Part shown: positions 34,405-43,223 of the stretch, one piece after another
Position numbering within the stretch: the first letter of the stretch is position 1
How the letters are laid out: each line of letters starts with the position of its first letter
From: Canibacter sp052085365
GTDB taxonomy: Bacteria; Actinomycetota; Actinomycetes; Actinomycetales; Microbacteriaceae
Reading direction: 5' to 3'
NCBI GenBank assembly: GCA_052085365.1
Contig: JBQDFP010000008.1
Span: 34,983-98,982, forward strand
Length of the DNA stretch: 64,000 bases
Translations under genes and position numbers: made by a program
The notes under the pieces: model-generated
Told to the model about the DNA's origin: nothing
The model's database searches: none
The model's input: the letters and a program-made list of their open reading frames with translations, nothing else

Positions 34405-36198
34405 ATGACTCCGGACGCTAGTTCAAAGTCTTCACTACCCGCACGCGGTCAACGCATGACGGGCGCCGAAGCAGTAATTCACAGCCTAGTTGCACTGGGT
34501 GTTGAGGACGTTTTTGGTCTTCCCGGTGGTGCAGTCTTGCCACTGTATGACGAGCTGATGACCACCGACTCTCCGCTTCGCCACGTGCTTGTTCGCCACG
34601 AACAAGGTGCGGGGCATGCCGCAGAAGGATACGCGGCTGCCTCAGGCAAAGTTGGCGTGTGTATTGCAACATCCGGACCGGGTGCAACGAACCTGGTCAC
34701 TGCAATCGCAGATGCACACATGGACTCAGTGCCGTTATTGGCGATCACCGGGCAAGTGTTTTCAACCCTGATGGGCAGCGATGCATTCCAGGAAGCAGAC
34801 ATTATTGGCATCACAATGCCCGTAACGAAGCATTCGTTCCTGGTGAAGCGCCCAGAAGATGTTCCTGGCGCGATTGCTGCGGCGCACCATATTGCGAGCA
34901 CCGGGCGCCCGGGCCCAGTCCTCGTTGATATCACGAAAGATGCACAACAGGGCGAGTTTGATTTTACCTGGGACCCCGAAGTTGAACTTGCCGGATACCG
35001 TCCGGTTACGAAAGCAAACAGTAAGCAGGTCCAAGCTGCGGCAGATCTCATCGCTCAGTCAGAGCGGCCTGTTATTTACGCGGGCGGCGGCATCAACCGT
35101 TCAGGCGCGTCTGCCGAGTTGCTGCAGTTGGCCGAATTGACGGGAGCTCCGGTGGTCACCACACTGAACGCTCGTGGAGTCTTCCCTGACTCACATCCGC
35201 AGCACCTCGGTATGCCAGGTATGCACGGAACTGTTCCTGCTGTGCTCTCGCTGCAGGAAGCAGACCTGCTGATCGCACTCGGAACCCGGTTTGACGACCG
35301 GGTTACCGGGAAGTCAGAATTTTTCGCCCCGCACGCGAAAGTGATTCACGCTGATATTGATCCGGCAGAAATTTCAAAGATCCGTTATGCGAATGTGCCT
35401 ATTGTGGGTGATGCCCGTGAAGTGATCGCAGATTTGTTTACTTCAGTTTCAGCGATCAAACGCGAACGCGGGCTGGCAGATCAGAGTGCTTGGTGGGAAC
35501 GGCTCAACGGGCTTCTGAAAGAGTTTCCACTGGGCTACCAGCCACCCACGGACGGACTCATGTCTCCTCAGTACGTGATTGAGCGTATCGGCCAGCTCAC
35601 TGGTCCAGAAGCTGTATACGCGTCTGGCGTTGGACAGCACCAAATGTGGTCAGCGCAGTTCATTAAGTATGAACGACCGAATTCCTGGTTGAACTCGGGT
35701 GGTGCCGGCACAATGGGGTATTCAGTTCCTGCCGCAATGGGGGCCAAAGTTTCGCAACCAGATCGTGTGGTCTGGGCGATTGATGGCGACGGTTGTTTCC
35801 AAATGACCAACCAAGAGTTGGCTACCTGTGTTATTAACAACATTCCGATTAAAGTTGCGATCATTAACAACTCATCGCTTGGCATGGTGAAACAGTGGCA
35901 ATCCCTGTTTTATGACAATCGTTATTCCAACACTGAGCTCAATACTGGCGCGGGATCAAATCGTGTTCCAGACTTTGTAAAACTTGCCGAATCGTACGGC
36001 TGCCTCGCAATCCGCGTCGAAAACGAGAGTGAAGTAGATGCCGCAATTCAGACGGCACTCGAAACGAACGACCGCCCTGTAGTTATCGACTTTGTCGTGA
36101 GCGCAGATGCAATGGTCTGGCCAATGGTTCCTCAAGGAGTGTCGAATAGCGAAGTTCAGTACGCTCGCGAACAGAGTCCTGAGTGGGAGGAGGAGTAA
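34405..36198 (+). CDS. ilvB: acetolactate synthase large (catalytic) subunit
   Basis: ThDP/FAD-dependent enzyme that condenses pyruvate with pyruvate or 2-oxobutyrate, the first common step of branched-chain synthesis. 597 aa. The ThDP-activating Glu is in VRHEQGAGHAAEGYA near residue 68 and the ThDP-Mg2+ motif starts GDG at 461-463 and ends in NN. AGGAAG precedes the ATG. The small subunit ilvN follows 3 bp after the stop. Confidence 0.96.
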   Translation: MTPDASSKSSLPARGQRMTGAEAVIHSLVALGVEDVFGLPGGAVLPLYDELMTTDSPLRHVLVRHEQGAGHAAEGYAAASGKVGVCIATSGPGATNLVTAIADAHMDSVPLLAITGQVFSTLMGSDAFQEADIIGITMPVTKHSFLVKRPEDVPGAIAAAHHIASTGRPGPVLVDITKDAQQGEFDFTWDPEVELAGYRPVTKANSKQVQAAADLIAQSERPVIYAGGGINRSGASAELLQLAELTGAPVVTTLNARGVFPDSHPQHLGMPGMHGTVPAVLSLQEADLLIALGTRFDDRVTGKSEFFAPHAKVIHADIDPAEISKIRYANVPIVGDAREVIADLFTSVSAIKRERGLADQSAWWERLNGLLKEFPLGYQPPTDGLMSPQYVIERIGQLTGPEAVYASGVGQHQMWSAQFIKYERPNSWLNSGGAGTMGYSVPAAMGAKVSQPDRVVWAIDGDGCFQMTNQELATCVINNIPIKVAIINNSSLGMVKQWQSLFYDNRYSNTELNTGAGSNRVPDFVKLAESYGCLAIRVENESEVDAAIQTALETNDRPVVIDFVVSADAMVWPMVPQGVSNSEVQYAREQSPEWEEE

Positions 36199-36201
36199 GC
36201 C

Positions 36202-36708
36202 ATGTCACGACACGTTCTCAGCCTGCTCGTTGAAGACAAGCCAGGTTTGCTCACGCGCGTTGCGGGGCTGTTTGCCCGCCGCGGGTTTAATATTGACTCA
36301 CTTGCTGTGGGAACGACCGAAATCGAAGGTCTTTCACGCATCACCGTGGTAACCGATCAGGATGATCTTCTGCTCGAGCAACTCACGAAACAGCTCAACA
36401 AGCTGGTAAACGTGATCAAAATTGTTGAACTGGAAGAACACAACTCGGTTCAACGTGATCACCTGTTAATTAAAGTGCGCACTGACCATCAGAGCCGTTC
36501 GCAAGTACTGGAAGCTGTACAGCTGTTCCGTGCACGCGTGGTAGATGTATCCACTGATGCGCTCGTTATTGAAGTGACGGGTGATAGTGGAAAAGTGAAC
36601 GCATTCATCAAGGTGCTTGAACCCTTCGGCATTAAAGAAATCGTGCAGTCAGGTTTGATCGCAATTGGGCGTGGATCAAAATCAATCACCGAACGCGCAT
36701 TTAAATAG
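36202..36708 (+). CDS. ilvN: acetolactate synthase small (regulatory) subunit
   Basis: 168 aa. An N-terminal ACT domain (HVLSLLVEDKPGLLTRVAGLFARRGFNI as landmark, residues 4-32) and a C-terminal ALS_ss domain. It binds valine and confers feedback inhibition on IlvB. The ATG is preceded by GGAGGAGG inside the end of ilvB, indicating translational coupling. Confidence 0.96.
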   Translation: MSRHVLSLLVEDKPGLLTRVAGLFARRGFNIDSLAVGTTEIEGLSRITVVTDQDDLLLEQLTKQLNKLVNVIKIVELEEHNSVQRDHLLIKVRTDHQSRSQVLEAVQLFRARVVDVSTDALVIEVTGDSGKVNAFIKVLEPFGIKEIVQSGLIAIGRGSKSITERAFK

Positions 36709-36798
36709 AAGTTCATCACACACATACAATTCCCAAGCCGCTCAGAAAAACTGAGTGCACAAGCGAATAATAGAGAAGACTACTAAGGAGTGTTTTCC

Positions 36799-37824
36799 GT
36801 GGCAGAGATGTTTTACGACGATGACGCAGACCTCAGCGTGATCCAAGGCAAAAAGGTTGCCATTGTGGGCTACGGCTCACAGGGCCACGCACACGCAATG
36901 AACCTGCGTGATTCAGGTGTTGAGGTTGTTATCGCCCTTCGCGAAGGCTCAAAGTCAACCGCAAAAGCTGAAGAAGCTGGCTTCACTGTGAAGACTGTTG
37001 CGGACGCGACGAGCTGGGCAGACGTCATCATGATTCTCGCTCCTGACCAGACTCAAGCTCAGATCTTCACTGAAGATATCGAGCCAAACCTTGCACCAGG
37101 CAAAACTATTGCGTTCGCGCACGGGTTCAACATTCGTTACGGGTACATCACCGCACCCGAGGGTGTTGATGTGATCCTGATCGCTCCGAAGGCTCCGGGT
37201 CATACGGTGCGCCGCGAATTCGCTGCTGGCCGTGGCATCCCCGACATTATTGGTGTCGAGGTCGACGCAACTGGTACCGCATGGGAGACCGCAAAATCAT
37301 ACGCCAAGGGCATCGGTGGCACCCGTGCTGGCGTGATCAAGACGAGCTTCACTGAAGAAACCGAGTCGGACCTTTTCGGTGAGCAGTCAGTGCTTTGCGG
37401 TGGTGTATCGCACCTCGTACAGTACGGCTTCGAAACCTTGACCGAGGCTGGTTACCAGCCTGAAATTGCATACTTCGAGGTACTTCACGAGCTGAAGCTC
37501 ATTGTTGACCTGATGCATGAAGGTGGCATTGCTAAACAGCGCTGGTCCTGCTCCGACACTGCCGAATATGGCGACTACGTCTCGGGCCCTCGGGTAATCG
37601 GTCCTGACGTCAAGGAACGCATGAAGGAAGTTCTTGCTGACATTCAGGATGGCACCTTCGCAAAACGTTTCATGGAAGACCAGGCAAACGGTGCGAAAGA
37701 ATTCAACGAGCTTCGTGCGAAAGAAGAGCAGCACCCGATCGAGAAGACCGGTCAAGAACTGCGCAAGCTCTTCGCATGGCAGCAGACCGATGAGGACTAC
37801 GTTGACGGTTCAGCCGCTCGCTAA
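36799..37824 (+). CDS. ilvC: ketol-acid reductoisomerase
   Basis: Class I KARI, 341 aa. Rossmann motif GYGSQGHAHAMNLRDSG near residue 24; the loop LREGSKS after beta-2 has the serines that favour NADPH. Metal-site region EVLHELKLIVDLMHEGG and SDTAEYGDY are intact. It isomerises and reduces acetolactate. The GTG at 36799 follows AAGGAGTG by about 7 bases. The 90-bp gap after ilvN may hold a separate promoter. Confidence 0.95.
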   Translation: MAEMFYDDDADLSVIQGKKVAIVGYGSQGHAHAMNLRDSGVEVVIALREGSKSTAKAEEAGFTVKTVADATSWADVIMILAPDQTQAQIFTEDIEPNLAPGKTIAFAHGFNIRYGYITAPEGVDVILIAPKAPGHTVRREFAAGRGIPDIIGVEVDATGTAWETAKSYAKGIGGTRAGVIKTSFTEETESDLFGEQSVLCGGVSHLVQYGFETLTEAGYQPEIAYFEVLHELKLIVDLMHEGGIAKQRWSCSDTAEYGDYVSGPRVIGPDVKERMKEVLADIQDGTFAKRFMEDQANGAKEFNELRAKEEQHPIEKTGQELRKLFAWQQTDEDYVDGSAAR

Positions 37825-37880
37825 ATCTCATCTTTCGAAGCGGTGACGAACACAACCCGTCCGTCACTCTCGTACTTCGG

Positions 37881-37928
37881 CAGCCCCTGTGGGTCAGTGC
37901 ACAACACTCGACCTTCAGGGGTTGTTTT
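37881..37928 (+). terminator. intrinsic terminator after ilvC
   Basis: A long hairpin: AGCCCCTG/CAGGGGTT, then GGGTC/GACCT and AGTG/CACT inner stems around CACAA, followed by TTTT. It closes the ilv cluster. Confidence 0.8.
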
Positions 37929-37996
37929 ATGAACACACGGAACCTGCTCGGGCCAGGCTTCGGCGGGTGCTCGGGAATCACCCAATTTTGAGAAGG

Positions 37997-38002
37997 TAAA
38001 CT
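37997..38002 (+). promoter_or_regulatory. -10 hexamer of a probable leaderless promoter for the membrane-protein pair
   Basis: TAAACT ends 6 bases before the ATG at 38009; no Shine-Dalgarno sequence. Confidence 0.55.
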
Positions 38003-38008
38003 CGCTGT

Positions 38009-38455
38009 ATGCCAACAAATGAGACCGCTGGGCAGCGCGACAGTTCGCTCGCGTCGGGGTGGGTCGTACACGAAGAAATCGTTGCAGCTGCTCCCGCGAC
38101 CGAGTCGGATGCCGGAGCGGCTGGACCAACTGAAGTTCGCGCCGCCCAAGTCAGCAACGCGGCAGTCGTATTGCTTGGTGTGTTTGGAGGTCTGTACCTG
38201 CTGTACACCTGGGGATGGTTTACTATCGTGCAGGTCTACCAGAATCTGAACCTGATCAACGCCAGTGCCAGTGGGGCAGTCGGAGGAGTGCTCCAATACG
38301 TCCTCTTTTGGATTATTCCGCTTGCTCCGGCGCTCTGGTTCTTGTGTACACTCTGGATGACCTGGGGGAAGCCGACAAAATATCTCGCGCTCTGGCTCGT
38401 ACTGGGAACAATTGTTCTCATGCCTCTTCCGCTGTTGCTTGGAGGCGGATCATGA
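38009..38455 (+). CDS. hypothetical membrane protein, first of a coupled pair
   Basis: 148 aa. A polar, Ala/Glu-rich N-terminal region of about 48 residues is followed by three membrane helices (about 50-72, 92-112 and 122-142). No domain recognised. The last base pairs overlap the start of the next gene (ATGA). It lies between ilvC and serA; a role in that pathway cannot be inferred from position alone. Confidence 0.72.
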   Translation: MPTNETAGQRDSSLASGWVVHEEIVAAAPATESDAGAAGPTEVRAAQVSNAAVVLLGVFGGLYLLYTWGWFTIVQVYQNLNLINASASGAVGGVLQYVLFWIIPLAPALWFLCTLWMTWGKPTKYLALWLVLGTIVLMPLPLLLGGGS

Positions 38456-38826
38456 CCCCAATCGAACATGAACAAGTTGATACTCAACCGATGACCGCGA
38501 AAGGTCGTTTGACGATAATATTCACTTGGACGATTTCGGTGCTGGTTCTTGTGCTCTATGCTTGGGCGATTGTGAATGCGGTGGGCAACTTTGTCGGACT
38601 TCGCGGGTTTGCCCGGAGTCTCGAATCTGATTTGACCATGACTGGCTGGTTCTGGTTATTGGGCGGCATTCTCTTGCCTATCGTGATTGCAGTTCTTGCT
38701 TTTTTCCTCGCACGTAAACAACCAGAAAAACGATGGCTCGTTCTGCTTGTGGGGCTCGCATTGGTCGCACTGCTGCAGCTCAATGTCCAACATCTCGTAC
38801 CTCAGTCGTCATTCTTCGGCCTGTGA
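38452..38826 (+). CDS. hypothetical membrane protein, second of a coupled pair
   Basis: 124 aa with three membrane helices (about 20-45, 62-86 and 92-114) and a polar N-terminus. The start at 38452 overlaps the stop of the previous gene by 4 bases; a longer in-frame start inside that gene is unlikely. The two small proteins probably form a complex, but nothing in the sequence gives a function. Confidence 0.7.
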   Translation: MTPIEHEQVDTQPMTAKGRLTIIFTWTISVLVLVLYAWAIVNAVGNFVGLRGFARSLESDLTMTGWFWLLGGILLPIVIAVLAFFLARKQPEKRWLVLLVGLALVALLQLNVQHLVPQSSFFGL

Positions 38827-38957
38827 ACCTCGTAATAACGTCACAGCATTGTCACACTCTTTAATCAGCGTGACGAATGTCCGAGCGGCGTGACTAGACT
38901 GATACCGCGTCAAAGTAATCAACGACTTTATCGATTGTTTGAAAAGGAATACCAACT

Positions 38958-40547
38958 GTGTCAAAGCCCAAAGTGCTGATCGCTGAACAACTCTCACCCG
39001 CGACAATCGAGGCGCTCGGCCCCGACTTCGACGTAGAACAGATCGATGGAACCGACCGTGCCGCGCTCCAAGCGAGTCTTGGAACAGCGAACGCAATCCT
39101 TGTACGCTCAGCTACGCAAGTTGATGCAGAGGCACTGGGATGGGCACCACAACTAAAAGTTATTGCCCGGGCAGGCGTTGGTCTGGATAACGTGGACGTC
39201 TCTGCGGCGAGCCAGCAGGGTGTCATGGTTGTGAACGCCCCCACCTCGAATATCATTAGCGCCGCAGAACTCACAGTGGCCCACATTTTGGGTCTTGCGC
39301 GTCATCTACAGAACGCGCACGCATCTTTGGCAGCGGGGAAGTGGCAGCGGAGTTCATTCACCGGCACCGAACTGTACGAAAAGACCATAGGAATCGTCGG
39401 ATTAGGGCGGATTGGCGGGCTCGTCGCTGAGCGTCTGCGTCCCTTCGGAGTTGACATTATTGCGTACGATCCGTACGTGACACCAGCACGTGCCCAGCAC
39501 ATGAATGTTGAACTTGTCAGTCTTGACGAACTTGTCGAGCGTGCGGACTTCCTCACGATCCATATGCCGCGTACTCCAGAAACACTGGGCATGATCGGCG
39601 AAGACGAACTCAAGAAAATGAAGACGACGTCCTACGTCGTCAATGTCGCCCGAGGTGGTCTCATCGACGAAACAGCGTTGGTGTCTGCCCTCAATGCCAA
39701 TGAAATTGCTGGCGCAGCGCTTGATGTTTTTGTATCCGAACCTCCAACTGACAACCCTTTGGTTGGGCATCCAAAAGTTCATCTCACCCCTCACCTCGGG
39801 GCATCAACTGCAGAGGCTCAAGAGAAGGCTGGTGTTTCTGTTGCGAAATCTGTGCGACTAGCACTTGCTGGTGAACTCGTACCTGATGCAGTGAACGTTG
39901 CCGGTGGAGTTATTGATGAGTATGTACGTCCTGGTCTTCCACTGACTGAGAAGCTTGGTCAAGTGTTTGCAGGTCTGACGGACGAACCGTTGGTGTCGCT
40001 CGATATTGAGGTCCATGGTGACCTTGCGGAGCACAATGTTGATTCGCTGCGTCTGGCTGCGCTCAAAGGCTACTTCACTAATATTGTGAGTGAACCCGTC
40101 TCATACGTGAACGCTCCATTGCTTGCTGAACAGCGTGGTATCGAAGTGCGGTTCAATGTCGACAGCGAAGAAAATGGCTTCCGCAACGTTATTCGATTGT
40201 CGGGCGCAACTGGTAGTGGCAACCAGGTGTCCGCAGCCGGCACCCTAACCGGCCCGAAACAGGTTCAGAAGCTTGTTGAAGTCAACGGTTATGACGTTGA
40301 ATTGCAGCTCACTGACCATTTGCTTGTGCTTGGTTACGAGGACCGTGCGGGTATTGTTGCGGTGTTCGGTGGAGTGCTGGGCGACGCAGGAGTGAACATT
40401 GCGGGCATGCAGATCTCACGTAACGAAAAACGAGGCACCGCGCTAGCGGTTGTCACAGTAGATACGTCAATTGATGATGCGGTCACAGACGCGCTTGCGA
40501 AGGAAATCAACGCAGCATTCGCGCACAACATCAACATCACTGAGTAG
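38958..40547 (+). CDS. serA: D-3-phosphoglycerate dehydrogenase
   Basis: First enzyme of serine synthesis; oxidises 3-phosphoglycerate with NAD+. 529 aa, the long actinobacterial form with an intervening ASB domain and a C-terminal ACT domain (residues about 455-529) that binds serine. Visible: VGLGRIGGLVAERLRPFG, the catalytic Arg/Glu/His segments (NVARGGLIDE, LTPHLGAST). The GTG start follows AAAAGGA by about 9 bases. A strong terminator follows. Confidence 0.95.
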   Translation: MSKPKVLIAEQLSPATIEALGPDFDVEQIDGTDRAALQASLGTANAILVRSATQVDAEALGWAPQLKVIARAGVGLDNVDVSAASQQGVMVVNAPTSNIISAAELTVAHILGLARHLQNAHASLAAGKWQRSSFTGTELYEKTIGIVGLGRIGGLVAERLRPFGVDIIAYDPYVTPARAQHMNVELVSLDELVERADFLTIHMPRTPETLGMIGEDELKKMKTTSYVVNVARGGLIDETALVSALNANEIAGAALDVFVSEPPTDNPLVGHPKVHLTPHLGASTAEAQEKAGVSVAKSVRLALAGELVPDAVNVAGGVIDEYVRPGLPLTEKLGQVFAGLTDEPLVSLDIEVHGDLAEHNVDSLRLAALKGYFTNIVSEPVSYVNAPLLAEQRGIEVRFNVDSEENGFRNVIRLSGATGSGNQVSAAGTLTGPKQVQKLVEVNGYDVELQLTDHLLVLGYEDRAGIVAVFGGVLGDAGVNIAGMQISRNEKRGTALAVVTVDTSIDDAVTDALAKEINAAFAHNINITE

Positions 40548-40567
40548 CCCCTTCTCATTCAAACGTT

Positions 40568-40605
40568 AATTGTCGCCTGCCGAACCAATGGGGCAGGCGA
40601 CAATT
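40568..40605 (+). terminator. intrinsic terminator after serA
   Basis: A 14-bp perfect stem AATTGTCGCCTGCC with a 10-base loop, followed by TTCTATA. Confidence 0.88.
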
Positions 40606-40874
40606 TTCTATATTGAAGCATCGTATGACTTGTGTATTCGGTGAAAGCGGCGTAGTTCTTGCGGGGAATCCAGGCCTGGCGAGTGCGTGCCTGATACCAT
40701 TGGTCTGGCGCGTAGCGTCAATGAACACTGAACAATCGAGCACGCAGTGCGCTGGTCTTCGGTGGTGGAATTGCCGAAAGTCTTTTGAAATGTGATCCGG
40801 TCGGCGATCTTCTACTGACGATCAGCTCCCAGCCCATAGGGGTGGGCGTGCTCCTGCACGAAAAAGGAGGACCC
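40606..40874 (+). promoter_or_regulatory. pnp upstream region and leader
   Basis: No convincing gene is present. Near its 3' end the word CTCCT (40851-40855) is complementary to AGGAG (40865-40869) of the pnp ribosome binding site, so a 5-bp hairpin could mask it. GATC words flanking a 10-base loop lie just before. Promoter boxes were not identified with confidence. Confidence 0.45.
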
Positions 40875-43127
40875 GTGGAGGGCCCTGAAATTAAAGCAAC
40901 CGAGGCCGTTCTTGATAACGGTAAGTTCGGTAAACGTACTATTCGATTCGAGGCTGGGCGTCTCGCACAGCAGTCTCAGGGTGCGGTCGCCGCATACCTG
41001 GATGACGAAACAATGCTGCTATCAGCAACTAGCGTTTCAAAACAGCCCAAAGAACACTTCGATTTCTTCCCACTGACCGTTGACGTCGAAGAACGTTCAT
41101 ACGCAGCAGGAAAAATCCCCGGCTCATTCTTCCGCCGCGAAGGTCGCCCCTCAACAGAAGCGATCCTCGTTTGCCGTCTGATTGACCGTCCACTGCGACC
41201 TTCATTTGTTGAAGGAATCCGCAACGAAGTCCAGATAGTTGTCACCGTACTGTCGATTGCACCGGGCGAGTTCTACGACGCTCTGGCAATCAACGCGGCA
41301 AGCATGTCAACCCAGATCTCAGGTCTCCCGTTCTCAGGCCCCATCGGTAGCGTGCGTATGGCACTCATCGACGGGCAGTGGGTCGCATTCCCGAATGCAG
41401 AACAGCTCGAAAGTGCTGTCTTTGACATTGTTGTAGCTGGCCGAGTTATCACCAAAAAGGATGGCAGTCGCGACGTTGCCATCATGATGGTTGAGGCCGA
41501 AGCTACTGAGAACAGCTGGAACCTCATTAAAGCTGGTGCGACTAAACCTGACGAACACGTTGTTGCTGACGGACTTGAAGCTTCAAAACCATTCATTTCT
41601 GAACTGGTTCGTGCTCAGGAAGAGCTTGCGGCTCAGTCAGCCAAAGCGCAAGAAGAGTACCCACTCTTCCCGCCATACGCTGATGAAGTGTATGCAGAGG
41701 TCGAACGTCTTGCAGAAGCTGAGCTTTCCACGATCTACCAGATCGCAGACAAGATCGAACGACAGAATGCAGACGACACGCTAAAAGCTCGCGTCAAGGA
41801 AGAGGTTGCTGCGCGCGTAGAATCCGGCGACCTGTCAGAATCTGCAAACGACCAGGTTTCCGGTGCATACAAAGCCGTCACCAAGAAGGTTGTTCGTGGA
41901 CGTATCCTTTCCGAAGGCGCACGTATCGATGGTCGCGGCCTTCGCGATATTCGTACCCTTGACGCAGAGGTTGAAGTTATTCCACGCGTGCACGGCTCGG
42001 CAATCTTCCAGCGTGGTGAGACCCAGATATTGGGTGTCACGACGCTGAACATGTTGAAGATGGAACAGCAGATTGATTCGCTGTCCCCAACAACGAGCAA
42101 GCGTTACATGCACCACTACAACTTCCCGCCATACTCAACAGGTGAAACCGGTCGAGTGGGGAGCCCCAAGCGACGTGAAATCGGTCACGGTTTCCTTGCC
42201 GAGCGGGCACTCGCGCCGGTGCTGCCAACCCGCGAAGAGTTCCCCTACGCAATCCGTCAGGTCTCAGAGGCACTCGGGTCAAACGGTTCAACGTCAATGG
42301 GCTCCGTATGTGCGTCAACGCTGTCACTGCTGAACGCCGGTGTGCCACTGCGCGCGCCAGTTGCTGGTATCGCCATGGGGCTTGTGAGTGACACAGTAGA
42401 CGGTGAAACCAAGTATGCGGCACTTACCGACATCTTGGGTGCTGAAGACGCGCTGGGTGACATGGACTTCAAGGTCGCCGGTACAAGCGAGTTTGTAACC
42501 GCAATCCAGCTTGATACCAAGCTGGACGGAATCCCATCAGACGTACTTACCGGTGCGTTGTCACAGGCGAAGGAAGCACGTGAAGCGATCCTCGACACGC
42601 TCAACCAAGCAATTGGTGAGCCTGACGAGATGGCTGCAACCGCTCCTCGCGTCATCACCGTTCAGATTCCGGTCGACAAGATTGGTGAGCTGATTGGGCC
42701 AAAGGGGAAAACCATCAACGGCATTCAGGATGAAACTGGCGCCGAAATCTCAATTGATGATGATGGCACTGTCTACATTGGCGCAACTGATGGCCCGACC
42801 GCTGATGCGGCTCGAGCTCAGGTGAACGCGATTGCGAACCCACAGAACCCTGAAGTTGGCGAACAGTACCTCGGCACTGTGGTCAACCTGCGTGAAGGTC
42901 TGGGCGCATTCGTTTCGCTGCTCCCCGGTAAAGACGGTCTGTTGCACATCTCTGAGGTGCGCAAACTGAACGACGGAAAGCGTGTGAACGATCTCGAAGA
43001 CGTGCTCTCAGTTGGTCAAAAAATTCTCGTCGAGATTAGCCGCATCGATGATCGCGGCAAAGTTTCTCTGCAGCCAGTTCTCGAAGAGCAGACTGAAGAA
43101 ACGGCCGAAGCTCCCGCCGCCGAATAG
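40875..43127 (+). CDS. pnp: polyribonucleotide nucleotidyltransferase (PNPase)
   Basis: Phosphorolytic 3'-5' exoribonuclease of RNA turnover. 750 aa with two RNase PH domains (about 20-240 and 340-560) linked by a helical domain, then a KH domain (GPKGKTINGIQDETGAEISI landmark) and a C-terminal S1 domain (LGTVVNLREGLGAFVSLLPG landmark). The GTG at 40875 follows AAGGAGG by 5 bases; longer in-frame starts are not conserved. Ends in an acidic Glu/Ala tail. Confidence 0.96.
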   Translation: MEGPEIKATEAVLDNGKFGKRTIRFEAGRLAQQSQGAVAAYLDDETMLLSATSVSKQPKEHFDFFPLTVDVEERSYAAGKIPGSFFRREGRPSTEAILVCRLIDRPLRPSFVEGIRNEVQIVVTVLSIAPGEFYDALAINAASMSTQISGLPFSGPIGSVRMALIDGQWVAFPNAEQLESAVFDIVVAGRVITKKDGSRDVAIMMVEAEATENSWNLIKAGATKPDEHVVADGLEASKPFISELVRAQEELAAQSAKAQEEYPLFPPYADEVYAEVERLAEAELSTIYQIADKIERQNADDTLKARVKEEVAARVESGDLSESANDQVSGAYKAVTKKVVRGRILSEGARIDGRGLRDIRTLDAEVEVIPRVHGSAIFQRGETQILGVTTLNMLKMEQQIDSLSPTTSKRYMHHYNFPPYSTGETGRVGSPKRREIGHGFLAERALAPVLPTREEFPYAIRQVSEALGSNGSTSMGSVCASTLSLLNAGVPLRAPVAGIAMGLVSDTVDGETKYAALTDILGAEDALGDMDFKVAGTSEFVTAIQLDTKLDGIPSDVLTGALSQAKEAREAILDTLNQAIGEPDEMAATAPRVITVQIPVDKIGELIGPKGKTINGIQDETGAEISIDDDGTVYIGATDGPTADAARAQVNAIANPQNPEVGEQYLGTVVNLREGLGAFVSLLPGKDGLLHISEVRKLNDGKRVNDLEDVLSVGQKILVEISRIDDRGKVSLQPVLEEQTEETAEAPAAE

Positions 43128-43143
43128 GTCTTTGGTGTGAATG

Positions 43144-43180
43144 AAACAACCCGGCACTAATATTTGGTGCCGGGTTGTTT
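43144..43180 (+). terminator. intrinsic terminator after pnp
   Basis: A 14-bp stem AAACAACCCGGCAC with its complement and a 9-base loop; the 3' arm ends in the short T-run TTT. Confidence 0.88.
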
Positions 43181-43211
43181 GCATCTAATGAACCTCTCAA
43201 GCGACGACGCA

Positions 43212-43217
43212 TAAGCT
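43212..43217 (+). promoter_or_regulatory. -10 hexamer of a probable leaderless promoter for the M16 protease gene
   Basis: TAAGCT followed by AGGCAT and the ATG at 43224. The spacing is 6 bases. AGG in the spacer is too close to the ATG to be a ribosome binding site. Confidence 0.6.
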
Positions 43218-43223
43218 AGGCAT

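Noticed and set aside
40613..40795. 60-aa frame between serA and pnp
   Set aside because: No ribosome binding site or recognisable features, and it starts just after the serA terminator in the pnp leader.
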